A DNA stretch of 64,000 nucleotides from CAYMUR01 sp964393615 (GTDB lineage: Bacteria > Planctomycetota > Planctomycetia > Pirellulales > Pirellulaceae): assembly GCA_964393615.1 (NCBI GenBank), contig CAYMUR010000014.1, positions 19,056 to 83,055 on the forward strand, read 5' to 3'. The translations under genes were made by a program, and so were the position numbers. The notes under the pieces were generated by a model. The model did not search any database. It was not told the DNA's origin and saw nothing but the letters and a program-made list of their open reading frames with translations. Below, piece after piece: positions 52,065 through 60,679 of the stretch. The first letter of the stretch is position 1. The number at the start of each line of letters is the position of its first letter.

Positions 52065-52463
52065 TCACTTCTTTTGTAGTGCGTCACGGATTTCTGTGAG
52101 TAATATAATTTCCGCGGTAGGTTTTTTCGGTGCCAGTTCTTTTTCCTCTTCAAAATGTTTTTTTGCCGTATTCGTGATTTTTATAACCACGAATACTGCC
52201 AATGCTAGAATCAAAAAGTTGATGATGACTGTGATGAAGGCCCCGTATCGCAGCAGGACTGGCTCTCCGCCTTCAACGTGTTTTAACTGGAATGCATAGC
52301 GGGAAAAATCAGCACTGCCCAAGATCCCGATCAAAGGATTGACGATGTCTCCTACAAGTGATTTTACAATGCCACCGAACGCTCCACCAATCACAATGCC
52401 GATCGCCATGTCGACAACGTTGCCACGCAGGGCGAATTCTTTGAATTCTTTGAAAATCCCCAT
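52065..52463 (-). CDS. mscL: Large-conductance mechanosensitive channel
   Basis: A 132-residue MscL that opens at high membrane tension to release solutes during osmotic downshock. The N-terminal MGIFKEFKEFALRGNVVDMAIGIVIGGAFGGIVKSLVGDIVNPLIG is the canonical S1/TM1 with the G-x-x-x-G pore-lining helix; TM2 is FITVIINFLILALAVFVVIKITN, followed by a charged cytoplasmic helix (KKHFEEEKELAPKKPTAEIILLTEIRDALQKK). Length is standard. Confidence 0.97.
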   Translation of the reverse strand: MGIFKEFKEFALRGNVVDMAIGIVIGGAFGGIVKSLVGDIVNPLIGILGSADFSRYAFQLKHVEGGEPVLLRYGAFITVIINFLILALAVFVVIKITNTAKKHFEEEKELAPKKPTAEIILLTEIRDALQKK

Positions 52464-53087
52464 TAGATACCTTTCTTTAAAAAGTAATGAATGACAGATT
52501 ACTCATGTTGAGATAAAGTAATATTCAAGGAACTTTACCTAACCGCAATATGTTTTTCATTCCTGTGGCGTGTATAAGAAGCGCATCTGTAAAAAAAATA
52601 TCTTACTGATAGGGCGTCTGACAAAATTGTTGGATGGTAAAAACAAGATGCCAAAAAAATATTGCTCTTTTTCTTTTGGATGCGAACCGGCCACAAAATG
52701 GTACAGGCGTGGACTGCGGGCGAGACTTTTTGCTTGTTTTTGAGCCTTGCGAGCAGCAAACGAAATTTTCTTGCGAGTTCCGTAGATAGTCATCTCACCG
52801 TCGGTATGTTAAACTGGCAAACCGTTTGAGCGGCTAAAGTGACTCATGCGAATGCGCAAGCGAATCCTTGTTGTTGCCCATCGTTGTTGCCCATCAAGTT
52901 GGACGTCCTGTGAGCGATACCCCTCCCCTGCCCTTTACAAACAGTTTGCCTGATCTTGTCCTGCTACAATATTGTCGATTGCGAAATGATGATGAAATCA
53001 AACTTGTATTCGGTTTCTAGATCCCAGGGATGTGGTTCACGTGTCCCACAACCTCCCCTCCCCCATTTTTTCAGGTAAAACAACGTC
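52464..53087. other. Divergent intergenic region between mscL and the DJ-1-like gene
   Basis: 624 bases without a confident gene. The minus-strand frame at 52557-52793 (78 codons, basic start MTIYGTRKKISFAARKAQK) is not called: its GGTGAG touches the ATG and the second half looks random. A 13-base tandem duplication is at 52870-52895 and CT-rich runs lie around 52919 and 53050. Confidence 0.45.
52870..52895. repeat. 13-bp tandem duplication
   Basis: GTTGTTGCCCATC occurs twice head to tail at 52870-52882 and 52883-52895 without mismatch. Confidence 0.92.
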
Positions 53088-53669
53088 ATGATGGCTGAAC
53101 ATAAAGTGCTAATACCAATTGGGGATGCTACCGAAACGGTCGATACATTGTATCCCTATTACCGATTAATCGAAGCCGGTTTTCGTCCGGTTGTGGCAGC
53201 ACCGGAGAAACGTAAGTACCAAATGGTGTTGCACGAGATAAAGCCCGGTTGGACGATCACCAAAGAATGGGAAGGATACACTCTCGACGCAGAATTGGCA
53301 TTTCAGGATGTCCGACCGGAAGAATACATAGGCGTTTTTTATTCCGGTGGTCGAGCACCAGAGTATATTCGTTATGATCCAGATTTGGTGCGAATTACAA
53401 AGCATTTCTTCGAAGCAAAAAAGCCAATTGGTTGTGTCTGTCACGGCGTTGAAATACCAGCCTATGCTGGCTGTCTTCAAGGCAGACGCATGGCGACGGT
53501 GCCGAAATGCCGTTTTGATCTCGAAGTGGTCGGCGGTACTTTTGTGGACGAACCATGTGTGTTGGATGGCAATTTAGTCAGCGGTAGAACTTACCACGAC
53601 CATGGACAGTATATTGGTCCCTGGATCAAGTTGTTGGAAGAGGCCCGAGAAACATGGGTTTCCCGTTAG
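53088..53669 (+). CDS. DJ-1/PfpI-family protein
   Basis: A 193-residue flavodoxin-like protein of the DJ-1/PfpI superfamily (glyoxalase III-like enzymes, amidases and stress proteins). VLIPIGDATETVDTLYPYYRLIEAGFRPVVAAP is the N-terminal strand/helix with the expected Glu replaced by the local acidic DATE; FYSGGRAPEYIRYD (about 84-97) and the nucleophile elbow IGCVCHGVEIPAYAG with C118-H119 are hallmark segments, and SGRTYHDHGQYIG carries the second His. No signal peptide. Two ATGs are adjacent at the start (53088 and 53091). Enzymatic activity not deducible. Confidence 0.88.
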   Translation: MMAEHKVLIPIGDATETVDTLYPYYRLIEAGFRPVVAAPEKRKYQMVLHEIKPGWTITKEWEGYTLDAELAFQDVRPEEYIGVFYSGGRAPEYIRYDPDLVRITKHFFEAKKPIGCVCHGVEIPAYAGCLQGRRMATVPKCRFDLEVVGGTFVDEPCVLDGNLVSGRTYHDHGQYIGPWIKLLEEARETWVSR

Positions 53670-53785
53670 AGAGAATGTTTTTCAATCTAGGTAATAGCCG
53701 TGTTTAGAAGACAGCCCTGCCAAAGTTTGTCTGCGGTAAAATGAGTCTCACCGGACTGTTTGTTCTGTCCTGCTTTGAGTTAGAT

Positions 53786-54523
53786 TTACCAGCGTCCAGC
53801 ACGCTGTTGTTCGCTGAGCAATCCGCTGAACTGTTTGCTTAGTCGATATCCATCGCCGGGGCGGTTTAATTCGAGTTCCAATTTAAGTTCTGCGCTGCGC
53901 GGACTTGTTTTGGCGAGAGGAACGTGTCGTACCCAAAGTGCGCTTTTCGGTTTCCCACTCCACTTGGCCATGTAAAGACCACGTCCCAATGTTGGCTCAG
54001 GATGGAATCCACATTTTTTGGTCAGTAATTCGACCAGGGGTCTTTCATCCGAGGTGAACCCGTGGAACGTGATTCGCTGTACCTGCTGTTGTTTGTCGAA
54101 GTAATAGGTGAGAGATCCAGCCAGATCATGTGGTTTCTTACCAGTTACCAATGGTACCCGTAAGCCTTCCAGGTTCAAATTGGACAACTCTGTTGTGACC
54201 CGTGGCCAGCGCCCCATGACCCATTGTGGAGTGACATTAAAACGAATGACTTCGCTCAAATGCTCCACGGGAGTTCCTTCGATAGGGACTTCTGTAGAAA
54301 ATGGCTCGGGCTTCGTTGGAGGGCCTACAGCTAATTCACGAATGTCATTGACATCATCCGTTTCTGCTGCTTTCGGGGTTCCATTTTGCTGTGGTGCTTC
54401 TTCTTTTTGCAACCACGTTGCGATCCCGTCCCGGACGGTTCCGGAGCCCTCTTCCCGAATTGCAATAGGTACCATAACGGCAGCCACAAGCAACGAGGAA
54501 AACAGAAAGCCTTTGGGGAGCAT
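53786..54523 (-). CDS. Membrane-anchored or exported protein of unknown function
   Basis: A 245-residue protein with an N-terminal hydrophobic segment (GFLFSSLLVAAVMVPIAI, residues 5-22) that could be a signal peptide or anchor, then a low-complexity charged/Pro stretch (about 30-80, KEEAPQQNGTPKAAETDDV), and a folded C-terminal domain from about 85 (VIRFNVTPQWVMGRWPRVTTELSNLNLEGLRVPLVTG through LVELLTKKCGFHPEPTLGRGLYMAKW). No family is recognised. It is monocistronic and converges on the DJ-1-like gene. Confidence 0.7.
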   Translation of the reverse strand: MLPKGFLFSSLLVAAVMVPIAIREEGSGTVRDGIATWLQKEEAPQQNGTPKAAETDDVNDIRELAVGPPTKPEPFSTEVPIEGTPVEHLSEVIRFNVTPQWVMGRWPRVTTELSNLNLEGLRVPLVTGKKPHDLAGSLTYYFDKQQQVQRITFHGFTSDERPLVELLTKKCGFHPEPTLGRGLYMAKWSGKPKSALWVRHVPLAKTSPRSAELKLELELNRPGDGYRLSKQFSGLLSEQQRAGRW

Positions 54524-54717
54524 TGGATGGGTCTCCAGTTAGCCAATAGTTTATCGATTAACATCGTCCTTGAAAGCTATTTATCTTGCTCTTTGCTGAA
54601 GACATGACTGTAACCAATAGGAAGGTGACATCCGGATCACTTTTCCCAAGTTACCTGGCCGTGACAGATTGTCTTGGGTAACTCATTAGTGAGGTTGGCC
54701 GAGGTACTTTGAGAGAG

Positions 54718-55134
54718 TCAGCTTGATTTCCCGAATTGCTCGTTGAGTGCAGCCGGTGTAGTACCGAGGATGGCGGCCGCATATTCTAAATCAGAGAAAT
54801 AGGCGTTCCGTTCATTAGCGACTTGAATCCCCAGTGAATCGAGCATTTGTTCTGCCTTTTCGAACGGATATCGGCGTTGTAGCCGGGCGCGATGGTATTG
54901 AAAATCCTGGTTACCCAACGCCTCAGCCAAGTTGGACCAGCGTCGCACCAAATGGTGTGGATTATGTTGCAAAACCTGATGTCGACAATAAGCCGCCACA
55001 GCATCCAGGTTCATTTCTGCAGCAATGCTACCGGCCAGAATTAGGAGTCGGTCGCTGATCATGGGCCGTCGTCGCAGTTCACTTGCCCTTGCCAGGTGTA
55101 AAAAAATTCCAAGTTGCTCGACCGGTTCAGCCAT
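54718..55134 (-). CDS. Helical protein of unknown function
   Basis: A 138-residue soluble, helix-rich protein without signal or membrane segment. It reads like a small alpha-solenoid: SDRLLILAGSIAAEMNLDAVAAYCRHQVLQHNPHHLVRRWSNLAEALGNQDFQ, then a basic segment RARLQRRYPFEKAEQMLDSLG. No motif recognised. Typical codon use and a clean start (MAEPVEQLGIFLHLARASEL) argue for a real gene. Confidence 0.65.
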   Translation of the reverse strand: MAEPVEQLGIFLHLARASELRRRPMISDRLLILAGSIAAEMNLDAVAAYCRHQVLQHNPHHLVRRWSNLAEALGNQDFQYHRARLQRRYPFEKAEQMLDSLGIQVANERNAYFSDLEYAAAILGTTPAALNEQFGKSS

Positions 55135-55516
55135 AAAATTGTTGATAATGGTCCGTAAATTCGAGACCGTTTTCCATACCTAAACCTGGGAAATAAATGG
55201 CATGGCCAGCACTAGCCTTCCGGGGGGCGACTCATGCTGTCGACCATGACGTGTAATTGTGTGCCAATTCCAGAAAATGTCTTATCAACTATAATTAGGC
55301 TCAGTGTGGATCGGAACGATTTGGGATTTCCCTGCAATACGTCAGCCCCCAGATTATTTCCGATTTTACGCCATGGTTTTGTCAGACATCGTCAGTGTCT
55401 CCAGCGGAAAACGCTACCGACCCAATGTTTCCATTTATCATGTGTGGTTTTCACGCTTTTGCAATGGGTCTTTGTTGTTCAGGAACCAAATTTCATTGTA
55501 CCAATAAATCGATCTG
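55135..55516. other. Divergent intergenic region before the THUMP-like gene
   Basis: 382 bases. A 172-codon plus frame at 55234-55752 runs into the methyltransferase gene in another frame and has no protein-like character. No promoter or repeat stands out. Confidence 0.4.
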
Positions 55517-56743
55517 ATGCCGTTGCAACCATCTTTTACAGACTACTGTTGGCTTGTGAGCACCGCTGCCGAACCATGGTTACGGCGAGTATCGGAGCAT
55601 ACGGGGTCGTTGGTTCAATTAACGTCTGCTTTGCGAGAGGAATTGACGGCTTCCCAAACCCATTTGGTATTGGAGATGGTGGAATTGCGGCGACGTGCCA
55701 GAGTCAAGTTTGCACAGGCCGACCAAATGTTCTTTACTTCTCAGGGCCTTGAACAATCATCAGGAGAGAGAATCGCCGAGTACAAATCTCGACGTTTCCA
55801 TTTGGAAGTGTCCGCCGCAGATTTCTGTTGCGGTGTTGGTGGCGACCTGTTGTCGATTGCGCGACGTTGTCCTGTGATTGCCGTCGACCGCTGTCCAATT
55901 GCAACCCTCATTGCCAGGACGAACTGTCAGGTGGCGGGTGTGCTGGCAGCCACTGTTCTGGAACGTGCCGTCTCGCTTGATTTACTTGCCAACGTCGGGC
56001 AATGGCATGTCGATCCTGACCGACGCGTTGCCAGTCGGCGTACGACACGAATTGAACAATATGACCCAGGCCGTGAATTACTCAATGTGTTGTTGAATGC
56101 GAATAGGAATGCAGCGGTTAAGCTGGCTCCCGCAGCCAACGTGCCGCTGGAATGGCGGGACGCCGAACTGGAATGGATCAGCGATGGGAGAGAATGTAAA
56201 CAACTCGTAGCGTGGTTTGGGAAACTAGCCAAACATGACGGATTGTGTGCAGCAACTTGCATTGACAAAGCGGGTGTGGCAACAACCCTGACAGGACATC
56301 CTGACGTACCAATTCCCACCGCTGTTCGCCTCGGCGATTTTATTTATGAACCTGATGCCGCGGTAATGGCTTCCGGTCTCGTTGGAGCAATGGCTCATTC
56401 AGCGGGGCTGGAATCTGTTTCACCGCTCTGTGGTTATTTGACCGGGCCATGGTGTGGGGCAGATCCGTTACGGTTGGGATTTCGTGTCATAGAAATACTC
56501 CCGTTCGACATCAAGCATCTGCGGGCATTGTTGCGGGCAAAGAACATTGGTCGACTGACTATCAAGAAGCGAGGAGTCGACCTGGATCCAGGCCAACTTG
56601 TAAAAAAGCTATCACCTACCGGTGATGAGGAAGCAACGCTGCTAGTGATGCCTCGTGCCGGCAAGACCTTCGCGGTGCTGGCAGATCGTGTCAAGACTGA
56701 TCGGGCGGCAGATTTGAACCAAAAAACTGGCGACAAAAATTGA
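55517..56743 (+). CDS. SAM-dependent methyltransferase with THUMP-like C-terminal domain
   Basis: A 408-residue protein in three parts: a helical N-terminus (1-95, with FAQADQMFFTSQGLEQSSGERIAEYKSRRF), a Rossmann methyltransferase core starting ADFCCGVGGDLLSIARR (101-117, motif I with an extra Cys pair) followed by VIAVDRCPIATLIARTN (motif II Asp), and a C-terminal THUMP-like domain with FRVIEILPFDIKHLRALLRAKNIGRLTIKKRGVDLDP and LLVMPRAGKTFAVLA. The catalytic NPPY-type motif is not obvious (IEWR/DPDRRVASRR may stand in). An RNA or small-molecule substrate is expected but unproven. Confidence 0.82.
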   Translation: MPLQPSFTDYCWLVSTAAEPWLRRVSEHTGSLVQLTSALREELTASQTHLVLEMVELRRRARVKFAQADQMFFTSQGLEQSSGERIAEYKSRRFHLEVSAADFCCGVGGDLLSIARRCPVIAVDRCPIATLIARTNCQVAGVLAATVLERAVSLDLLANVGQWHVDPDRRVASRRTTRIEQYDPGRELLNVLLNANRNAAVKLAPAANVPLEWRDAELEWISDGRECKQLVAWFGKLAKHDGLCAATCIDKAGVATTLTGHPDVPIPTAVRLGDFIYEPDAAVMASGLVGAMAHSAGLESVSPLCGYLTGPWCGADPLRLGFRVIEILPFDIKHLRALLRAKNIGRLTIKKRGVDLDPGQLVKKLSPTGDEEATLLVMPRAGKTFAVLADRVKTDRAADLNQKTGDKN

Positions 56744-56820
56744 AATCCAAGTGGTGTGGTATGGCAACTGGAGAGGACCTGACGCAGCGCGACGACAAAG
56801 CACCCTTAAAAAAACGGGAA

Positions 56821-56870
56821 AACTCTGTCCTGGCAAAAACTCTGTCCTGGCAAAAACTCTGTCCTGGCAA
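56821..56870. repeat. 17-bp tandem repeat, three copies
   Basis: The unit AACTCTGTCCTGGCAAA starts at 56821, 56838 and 56855; the first 14 bases are identical in all three and the last copy ends AAG. Confidence 0.95.
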
Positions 56871-56950
56871 GCAGGAGCCACTTGACGTGAGTAAGTCAGT
56901 TTACTGTCGAGCCGCCAGGATGGTATGACCAGGGAAACGGACCGGGCTTG

Positions 56951-56995
56951 TCCGATTCAGTAGTCTCCGATTCAGTAGTCTCCGATTCAGTAGTC
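56951..56995. repeat. 15-bp tandem repeat, three perfect copies
   Basis: TCCGATTCAGTAGTC is repeated exactly at 56951-56965, 56966-56980 and 56981-56995. It is unrelated to the 17-bp repeat 80 bases away. Confidence 0.96.
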
Positions 56996-57071
56996 GTTGT
57001 CTTGACCCCCGGGCGGGATCGAGACAATACTCAACGCCCGCCTTGCACTACGTGTCATCGAAATCTTGCGG

Positions 57072-58496
57072 CTATTCGGCCTTTTCCTCGGCTTCTTCTG
57101 CGGCCGGTGTTTCCTCATCCTTTTTCGCTTCGGCTTCTTCTTCAGGTTTTTCAGCTGCTGCTTCTTCTTCGGCCTTTTTAGCTGCTGCTGCTTCTTCTTC
57201 GGCCTTTTTCTTGGCTTCTTCCTCAGCCTTTTTCTTTTCTTCTTCGGCCTTCTTTTTAGCTTCTTCTTCTTTGCGTATGGCTTCGTCTTCCGCCCGTTGT
57301 TTTTCTTTGACTAGATCAGGGATGATCTCCGTGTCGGGAAGTGCTGCCTGCAATTGTTGGAAACCGGGCAAGCTGATTTTCGTTTGCCAGATATAAAGCT
57401 TTTCCAGATTCTTCATTTTTTTAACAGTTTCAATACCGGCGTCCGTCACCTCGGTGCCATAAATATTGAGCCATTTGAGTTTTGGAATTTCTAGCAGGTG
57501 AGCAAGTCCTGCATCCGTCAGTTTGGTTTCTTCCAGATGTAATTTTTCCAATGTGGGCAAACCAGACAAGTGTTTTAATCCATCATCGGTAATTTGCGTG
57601 CCTTTGAGGTGCAAGACAATCATTTTGTCGATATTTCGGACGTGTGCCAAACCATCGTCTGTCAATGCTTTACCACTCAAGTGAAAAGCAACCTCTTTCC
57701 GATCATCGTCGAGGGCGATTTCTCGCACGGTACCACCGATTTCCTCGATCTTTCCGATTGCGTCGCCTTGCGCCGCTATTCGTATTTCACGTTCGGCTGC
57801 TTCTCGCTCGGCTTGCAAGACGGCGCGGACGGCGTCGGGAAGCTTGGCAGTCAATTCGGCCAGCAACTCTGCTTTGAGGTTTTCAGTAAGTTCACTGGTA
57901 AGTTCAGACTCGAGCTGACCGAATAACGCGCCTGCCAGTTCGCTCACCGAGCCGCTGGCGGCAGCTGTTTGCGTCGCCACAGATTCAGCTGGCTTGTCGG
58001 TGGAGAGGGCAGCTATTAACTCGCTGATGTCGTGCTCAGCACCGGGTAAACGGCCAAGAGAAATTACTTGTCCGAAGGTGGGCGAGTTTTCCTGGTCCGT
58101 GGCATAAGGTAAAGCAGCGATTTTTTCAAAGGCTGCAGACAGTTCCTCAGTGGTTTTCTCCGGATCGCTTTCAAGCCCGGCTTTTAACTCGTCCTTGTTA
58201 ACGAGTTTCGACAGTTCTGTACCATATCGGTTTCGAACAGACTTTTTTTCCCCATCGACGTGACAGAGATTACATTTAGTTTTTGTGACTAATTCTGCGA
58301 ACGATTTTTCCTGGTCAGAGGCTGGTTCGGCAGACACATATTTGGTTTTGAACTGTTCGACCAAGGGTGGAATTGCTTGGGCCGGCGAACTAAGAAGGCA
58401 CGCCACAACTAAGGCTGTGGCCACAGTCCTTGACAATACACAAACTCCGCAATAAGACGAAATCAGGGATCTGGCCACCTTACAAAATCCTCCCAT
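57072..58496 (-). CDS. Secreted c-type haem / leucine-rich-repeat protein with charged tail
   Basis: A 474-residue exported protein. Signal peptide: hydrophobic VATALVVACLLSSPAQA ending about residue 41. A single haem site CNLCH (C75-H79) lies in FAELVTKTKCNLCHVDGEKKSVRNRYG. A helical linker (about 150-240) leads to four or five leucine-rich repeats of about 24 residues (270-385: DDGLAHVRNIDKMIVLHLKGTQI, DDGLKHLSGLPTLEKLHLEETKL, DAGLAHLLEIPKLKWLNIYGTEV, DAGIETVKKMKNLEKLYIWQTKI). The last 80 residues are an Ala/Glu/Lys helix built from EEAKKKAEEE-type units. The LRR consensus with xDxGL is common in planctomycete secreted proteins. GGGAGAG seven bases before ATG supports the start. Function unknown; electron transfer plus protein binding is inference. 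Confidence 0.8.
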   Translation of the reverse strand: MGGFCKVARSLISSYCGVCVLSRTVATALVVACLLSSPAQAIPPLVEQFKTKYVSAEPASDQEKSFAELVTKTKCNLCHVDGEKKSVRNRYGTELSKLVNKDELKAGLESDPEKTTEELSAAFEKIAALPYATDQENSPTFGQVISLGRLPGAEHDISELIAALSTDKPAESVATQTAAASGSVSELAGALFGQLESELTSELTENLKAELLAELTAKLPDAVRAVLQAEREAAEREIRIAAQGDAIGKIEEIGGTVREIALDDDRKEVAFHLSGKALTDDGLAHVRNIDKMIVLHLKGTQITDDGLKHLSGLPTLEKLHLEETKLTDAGLAHLLEIPKLKWLNIYGTEVTDAGIETVKKMKNLEKLYIWQTKISLPGFQQLQAALPDTEIIPDLVKEKQRAEDEAIRKEEEAKKKAEEEKKKAEEEAKKKAEEEAAAAKKAEEEAAAEKPEEEAEAKKDEETPAAEEAEEKAE

Positions 58497-59068
58497 CGAT
58501 ACTCTCCCTCAAAAATTTGTATGAAGTCTAAAAATGTACAAGTCTAAAACTGAACGCAACACAGATGGACTATTCTTATAGCGATAATCTATACCGCATT
58601 CCTAATGCTCTCTATTGTGACTCATCAGGGGCCAATTCGTCAAATGTTACCCATTTGACTTATTTCTACTGGATTTAAGGTATCTTGTACCAGTCGGCAC
58701 AAGAAATTCACGTTATTTGAGAAAAGTTTCATGTCGAATGGGATCCGGCAGGGCTCCTGTGGAGTTTACGAAAGGCTGAAATCAACATGTTACAACGATT
58801 TTCCTGGGGTGACATGCTGGAAAGGACTGGTGAAACGGAATCCAAAACGATGGCCAGACAGGATTCGAAAAATCCAAGATTGTTCTGATCGCAAAGTGCT
58901 GTGTTGCCCGATTCGAACTCTCTTGTGAAATGTGAAAAGTGTATTAGGGCTGTGATTTAGGTGATTTAATAGACGATTGGCTGTAGGCAGGGCACGGGCA
59001 GGTTGGTGGATTTCAACTGAATCAATTGAAGCGGCCATTCGACCGTTCCATGACAAATGTATCGTTCG
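58497..59068. other. Intergenic stretch upstream of the haem/LRR gene
   Basis: 572 bases between two leftward genes. AAGTCTAAAA occurs twice within 20 bases near 58523-58550 in the presumed promoter area. A 65-codon plus frame (58731-58928) is preceded by TTGACT but no ribosome-binding site and is not called. Confidence 0.45.
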
Positions 59069-60679
59069 TTACCGGGGTTTTGGAGTTCTTCTGTCAAAGT
59101 TGCGACCACCATTTGACCGTTGTTGATGACTACGTTCTGCCTGTCCGAGTGCCTTAAGGTTCTTGCGACGTATCTGTTCCAATTCTCGTCTCCATCCTGG
59201 TTCCAGCTGTCTCAAGAGGGATTGTTCAGCCAGTTCTGCCAGGCGGGCTTGCGATTTCTGAAATTTATTGCGCCAATGATAGACTATGGCTTCACCCGCT
59301 ATGCCAGTAGCACGAAATTGCCCGTTTGTTTCGTCGAGGCTAGAAAGTTCCTGAAATATTTGCAATGCCTTGTCTGGGTTGGAATAGGGTGGTTTTAGGT
59401 AGAGACGTGCCAATTCAACATTGGCCATGTTCACATAGTACTTGTCTTCTGGAAAGTATTGTTGAACGCTTCGATAACCGCTTTCCGTTTGTAGCAGCCG
59501 AGCGAACCGAAATTGAGACTTTGCTGAATCAAATCGGTTGAATAGTTCTTGCTGTTCACTTGGTGTGAGTTGAAGAAGATCAGGTTTGCGCAGTGACAGA
59601 GCGATTGTTGCGCCCACAACAAAAGCGATGAAGCATGTTAATCCGATGGCGACCTGTACCCAACGATGTCCTGTTTTCTTCGTTTGTTGAATTCCACTGG
59701 TTCGTTTCATGACCACATCTAAGCGTTGTGTGGCGTCAATGCGTGAGGTACTCATTGTGGAGAAATCAGAAGAGCCGAGTAATTCAATTTCTGCTGGCCA
59801 TTCAACATTAGTCGTGTCAGATTGCAGAGAACTTAATTCATGGAGCAAATCCCGCGGTGTCTGATATCGATCTGCCGGTGATTTAGCGATCATGCGATGG
59901 ACCATGCGGCAAAGAGTTTCCGGCAGATCGTGTCGAATAGAAGCCAGGTCAGGGGGTTCGTTTTGCAGGTGTTGGATGGCTACGTTCAACGGAGAATCGC
60001 CTGTGAATGGCGTCGTACCGGTGAGCATATGAAAAAAAGATACTCCCAGGGAATAGATGTCCGATCGGGAGTCTAATGACTTGCCTTCAATCTGCTCTGG
60101 GCTCATGTACAGAGGAGTCCCCATAGTGATACCGACCTGGGTCAAGTTGACGGCATCGTTTTGTGCCCGGGCCAACCCAAAATCAGCTACCTTTACTTCC
60201 CCTTTTGCTGATAACATGATGTTTTCTGGCTTGATATCACGGTGCACAATACTTTCTTCGCTTGCACGTTGTAAGGCAGCACATGCTTGACGCATGATCA
60301 GTAGTGACAGAGGGACTGAAATCGGTCCATGGCGTTTAAGATATTGGCCGAGGTTTTGTCCTCGCACGTATTCTTGGGCAATGAAGTGTGTCCCATTGAT
60401 GCGGCCAACTTCGTGAATCTGAACAATATTGGCGTGTACCAAAGAAGCGGCGGCGCGGGCTTCGTTGTGAAAGCGAAGTACATAATTTTCGTCGCCGGAA
60501 AGGCTTGGTCGTAGTACTTTAAGTGCGACATTTCGGTTAAGCGACTTTTGCAACGCCAGATAGACTTCGGCCATTGCACCTTGCCCCAGTTGGCGCAGCA
60601 CTTGGTAGTCACCAAACTGCTGCCCTGTCAGATCTGGTTCTGTGGAAGGCTGGGGTTGGGATGTGGATGGTTCTGGCAT
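59069..60679 (-). CDS. Membrane-spanning serine/threonine protein kinase
   Basis: A 536-residue receptor-like Hanks kinase. The cytoplasmic kinase domain (about 24-290) is canonical: GQGAMAEVY glycine loop (32-40), K54 in VALKVL, HRDIKPEN (146-153), DFGLA (166-170), GTPLYMSPEQ (187-196). A single transmembrane helix (about 345-368, VAIGLTCFIAFVVGATIALSL) follows a linker. The outer C-terminal 165 residues are helical and TPR-like (NMANVELARLYL, PDKALQIFQELSSL, GIAGEAIVYHWRNKFQKSQARLAELA), a plausible sensor or partner-binding domain. Unlike the kinase at 1258, all catalytic motifs are intact. An 8-base inverted repeat lies 75 bases upstream. Confidence 0.94.
   Translation of the reverse strand: MPEPSTSQPQPSTEPDLTGQQFGDYQVLRQLGQGAMAEVYLALQKSLNRNVALKVLRPSLSGDENYVLRFHNEARAAASLVHANIVQIHEVGRINGTHFIAQEYVRGQNLGQYLKRHGPISVPLSLLIMRQACAALQRASEESIVHRDIKPENIMLSAKGEVKVADFGLARAQNDAVNLTQVGITMGTPLYMSPEQIEGKSLDSRSDIYSLGVSFFHMLTGTTPFTGDSPLNVAIQHLQNEPPDLASIRHDLPETLCRMVHRMIAKSPADRYQTPRDLLHELSSLQSDTTNVEWPAEIELLGSSDFSTMSTSRIDATQRLDVVMKRTSGIQQTKKTGHRWVQVAIGLTCFIAFVVGATIALSLRKPDLLQLTPSEQQELFNRFDSAKSQFRFARLLQTESGYRSVQQYFPEDKYYVNMANVELARLYLKPPYSNPDKALQIFQELSSLDETNGQFRATGIAGEAIVYHWRNKFQKSQARLAELAEQSLLRQLEPGWRRELEQIRRKNLKALGQAERSHQQRSNGGRNFDRRTPKPR

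Larger units (their letters stand above)
56744..57071. other. Repeat-rich intergenic region between convergent genes
   Basis: 328 bases holding two different three-copy tandem repeats (56821-56870 and 56951-56995) and, at 57012-57042, GGCGGG and CCCGCC arms around a 19-base loop. The GC stem could act as a terminator for either gene, but no T-run follows. Confidence 0.6.

Noticed and set aside
52557..52793. 78-codon minus-strand frame with a basic N-terminus
   Set aside because: The Shine-Dalgarno-like GGTGAG touches the ATG, the second half is compositionally random and no family is recognised.
55234..55752. 172-codon plus frame overlapping the THUMP-like methyltransferase start
   Set aside because: The overlapping frame encodes a clear methyltransferase; this frame is rich in Cys, Phe and stop-flanked low-quality sequence.
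57043..57396. Ser/Ala-rich plus-strand frame in the haem/LRR gene tail
   Set aside because: It is the antisense of the Glu/Lys/Ala-rich tail and has the expected complementary low complexity.
58731..58928. 65-codon plus frame preceded by a TTGACT box
   Set aside because: No ribosome-binding site and no good -10 box at the right distance; the Cys-rich sequence matches nothing known to me.
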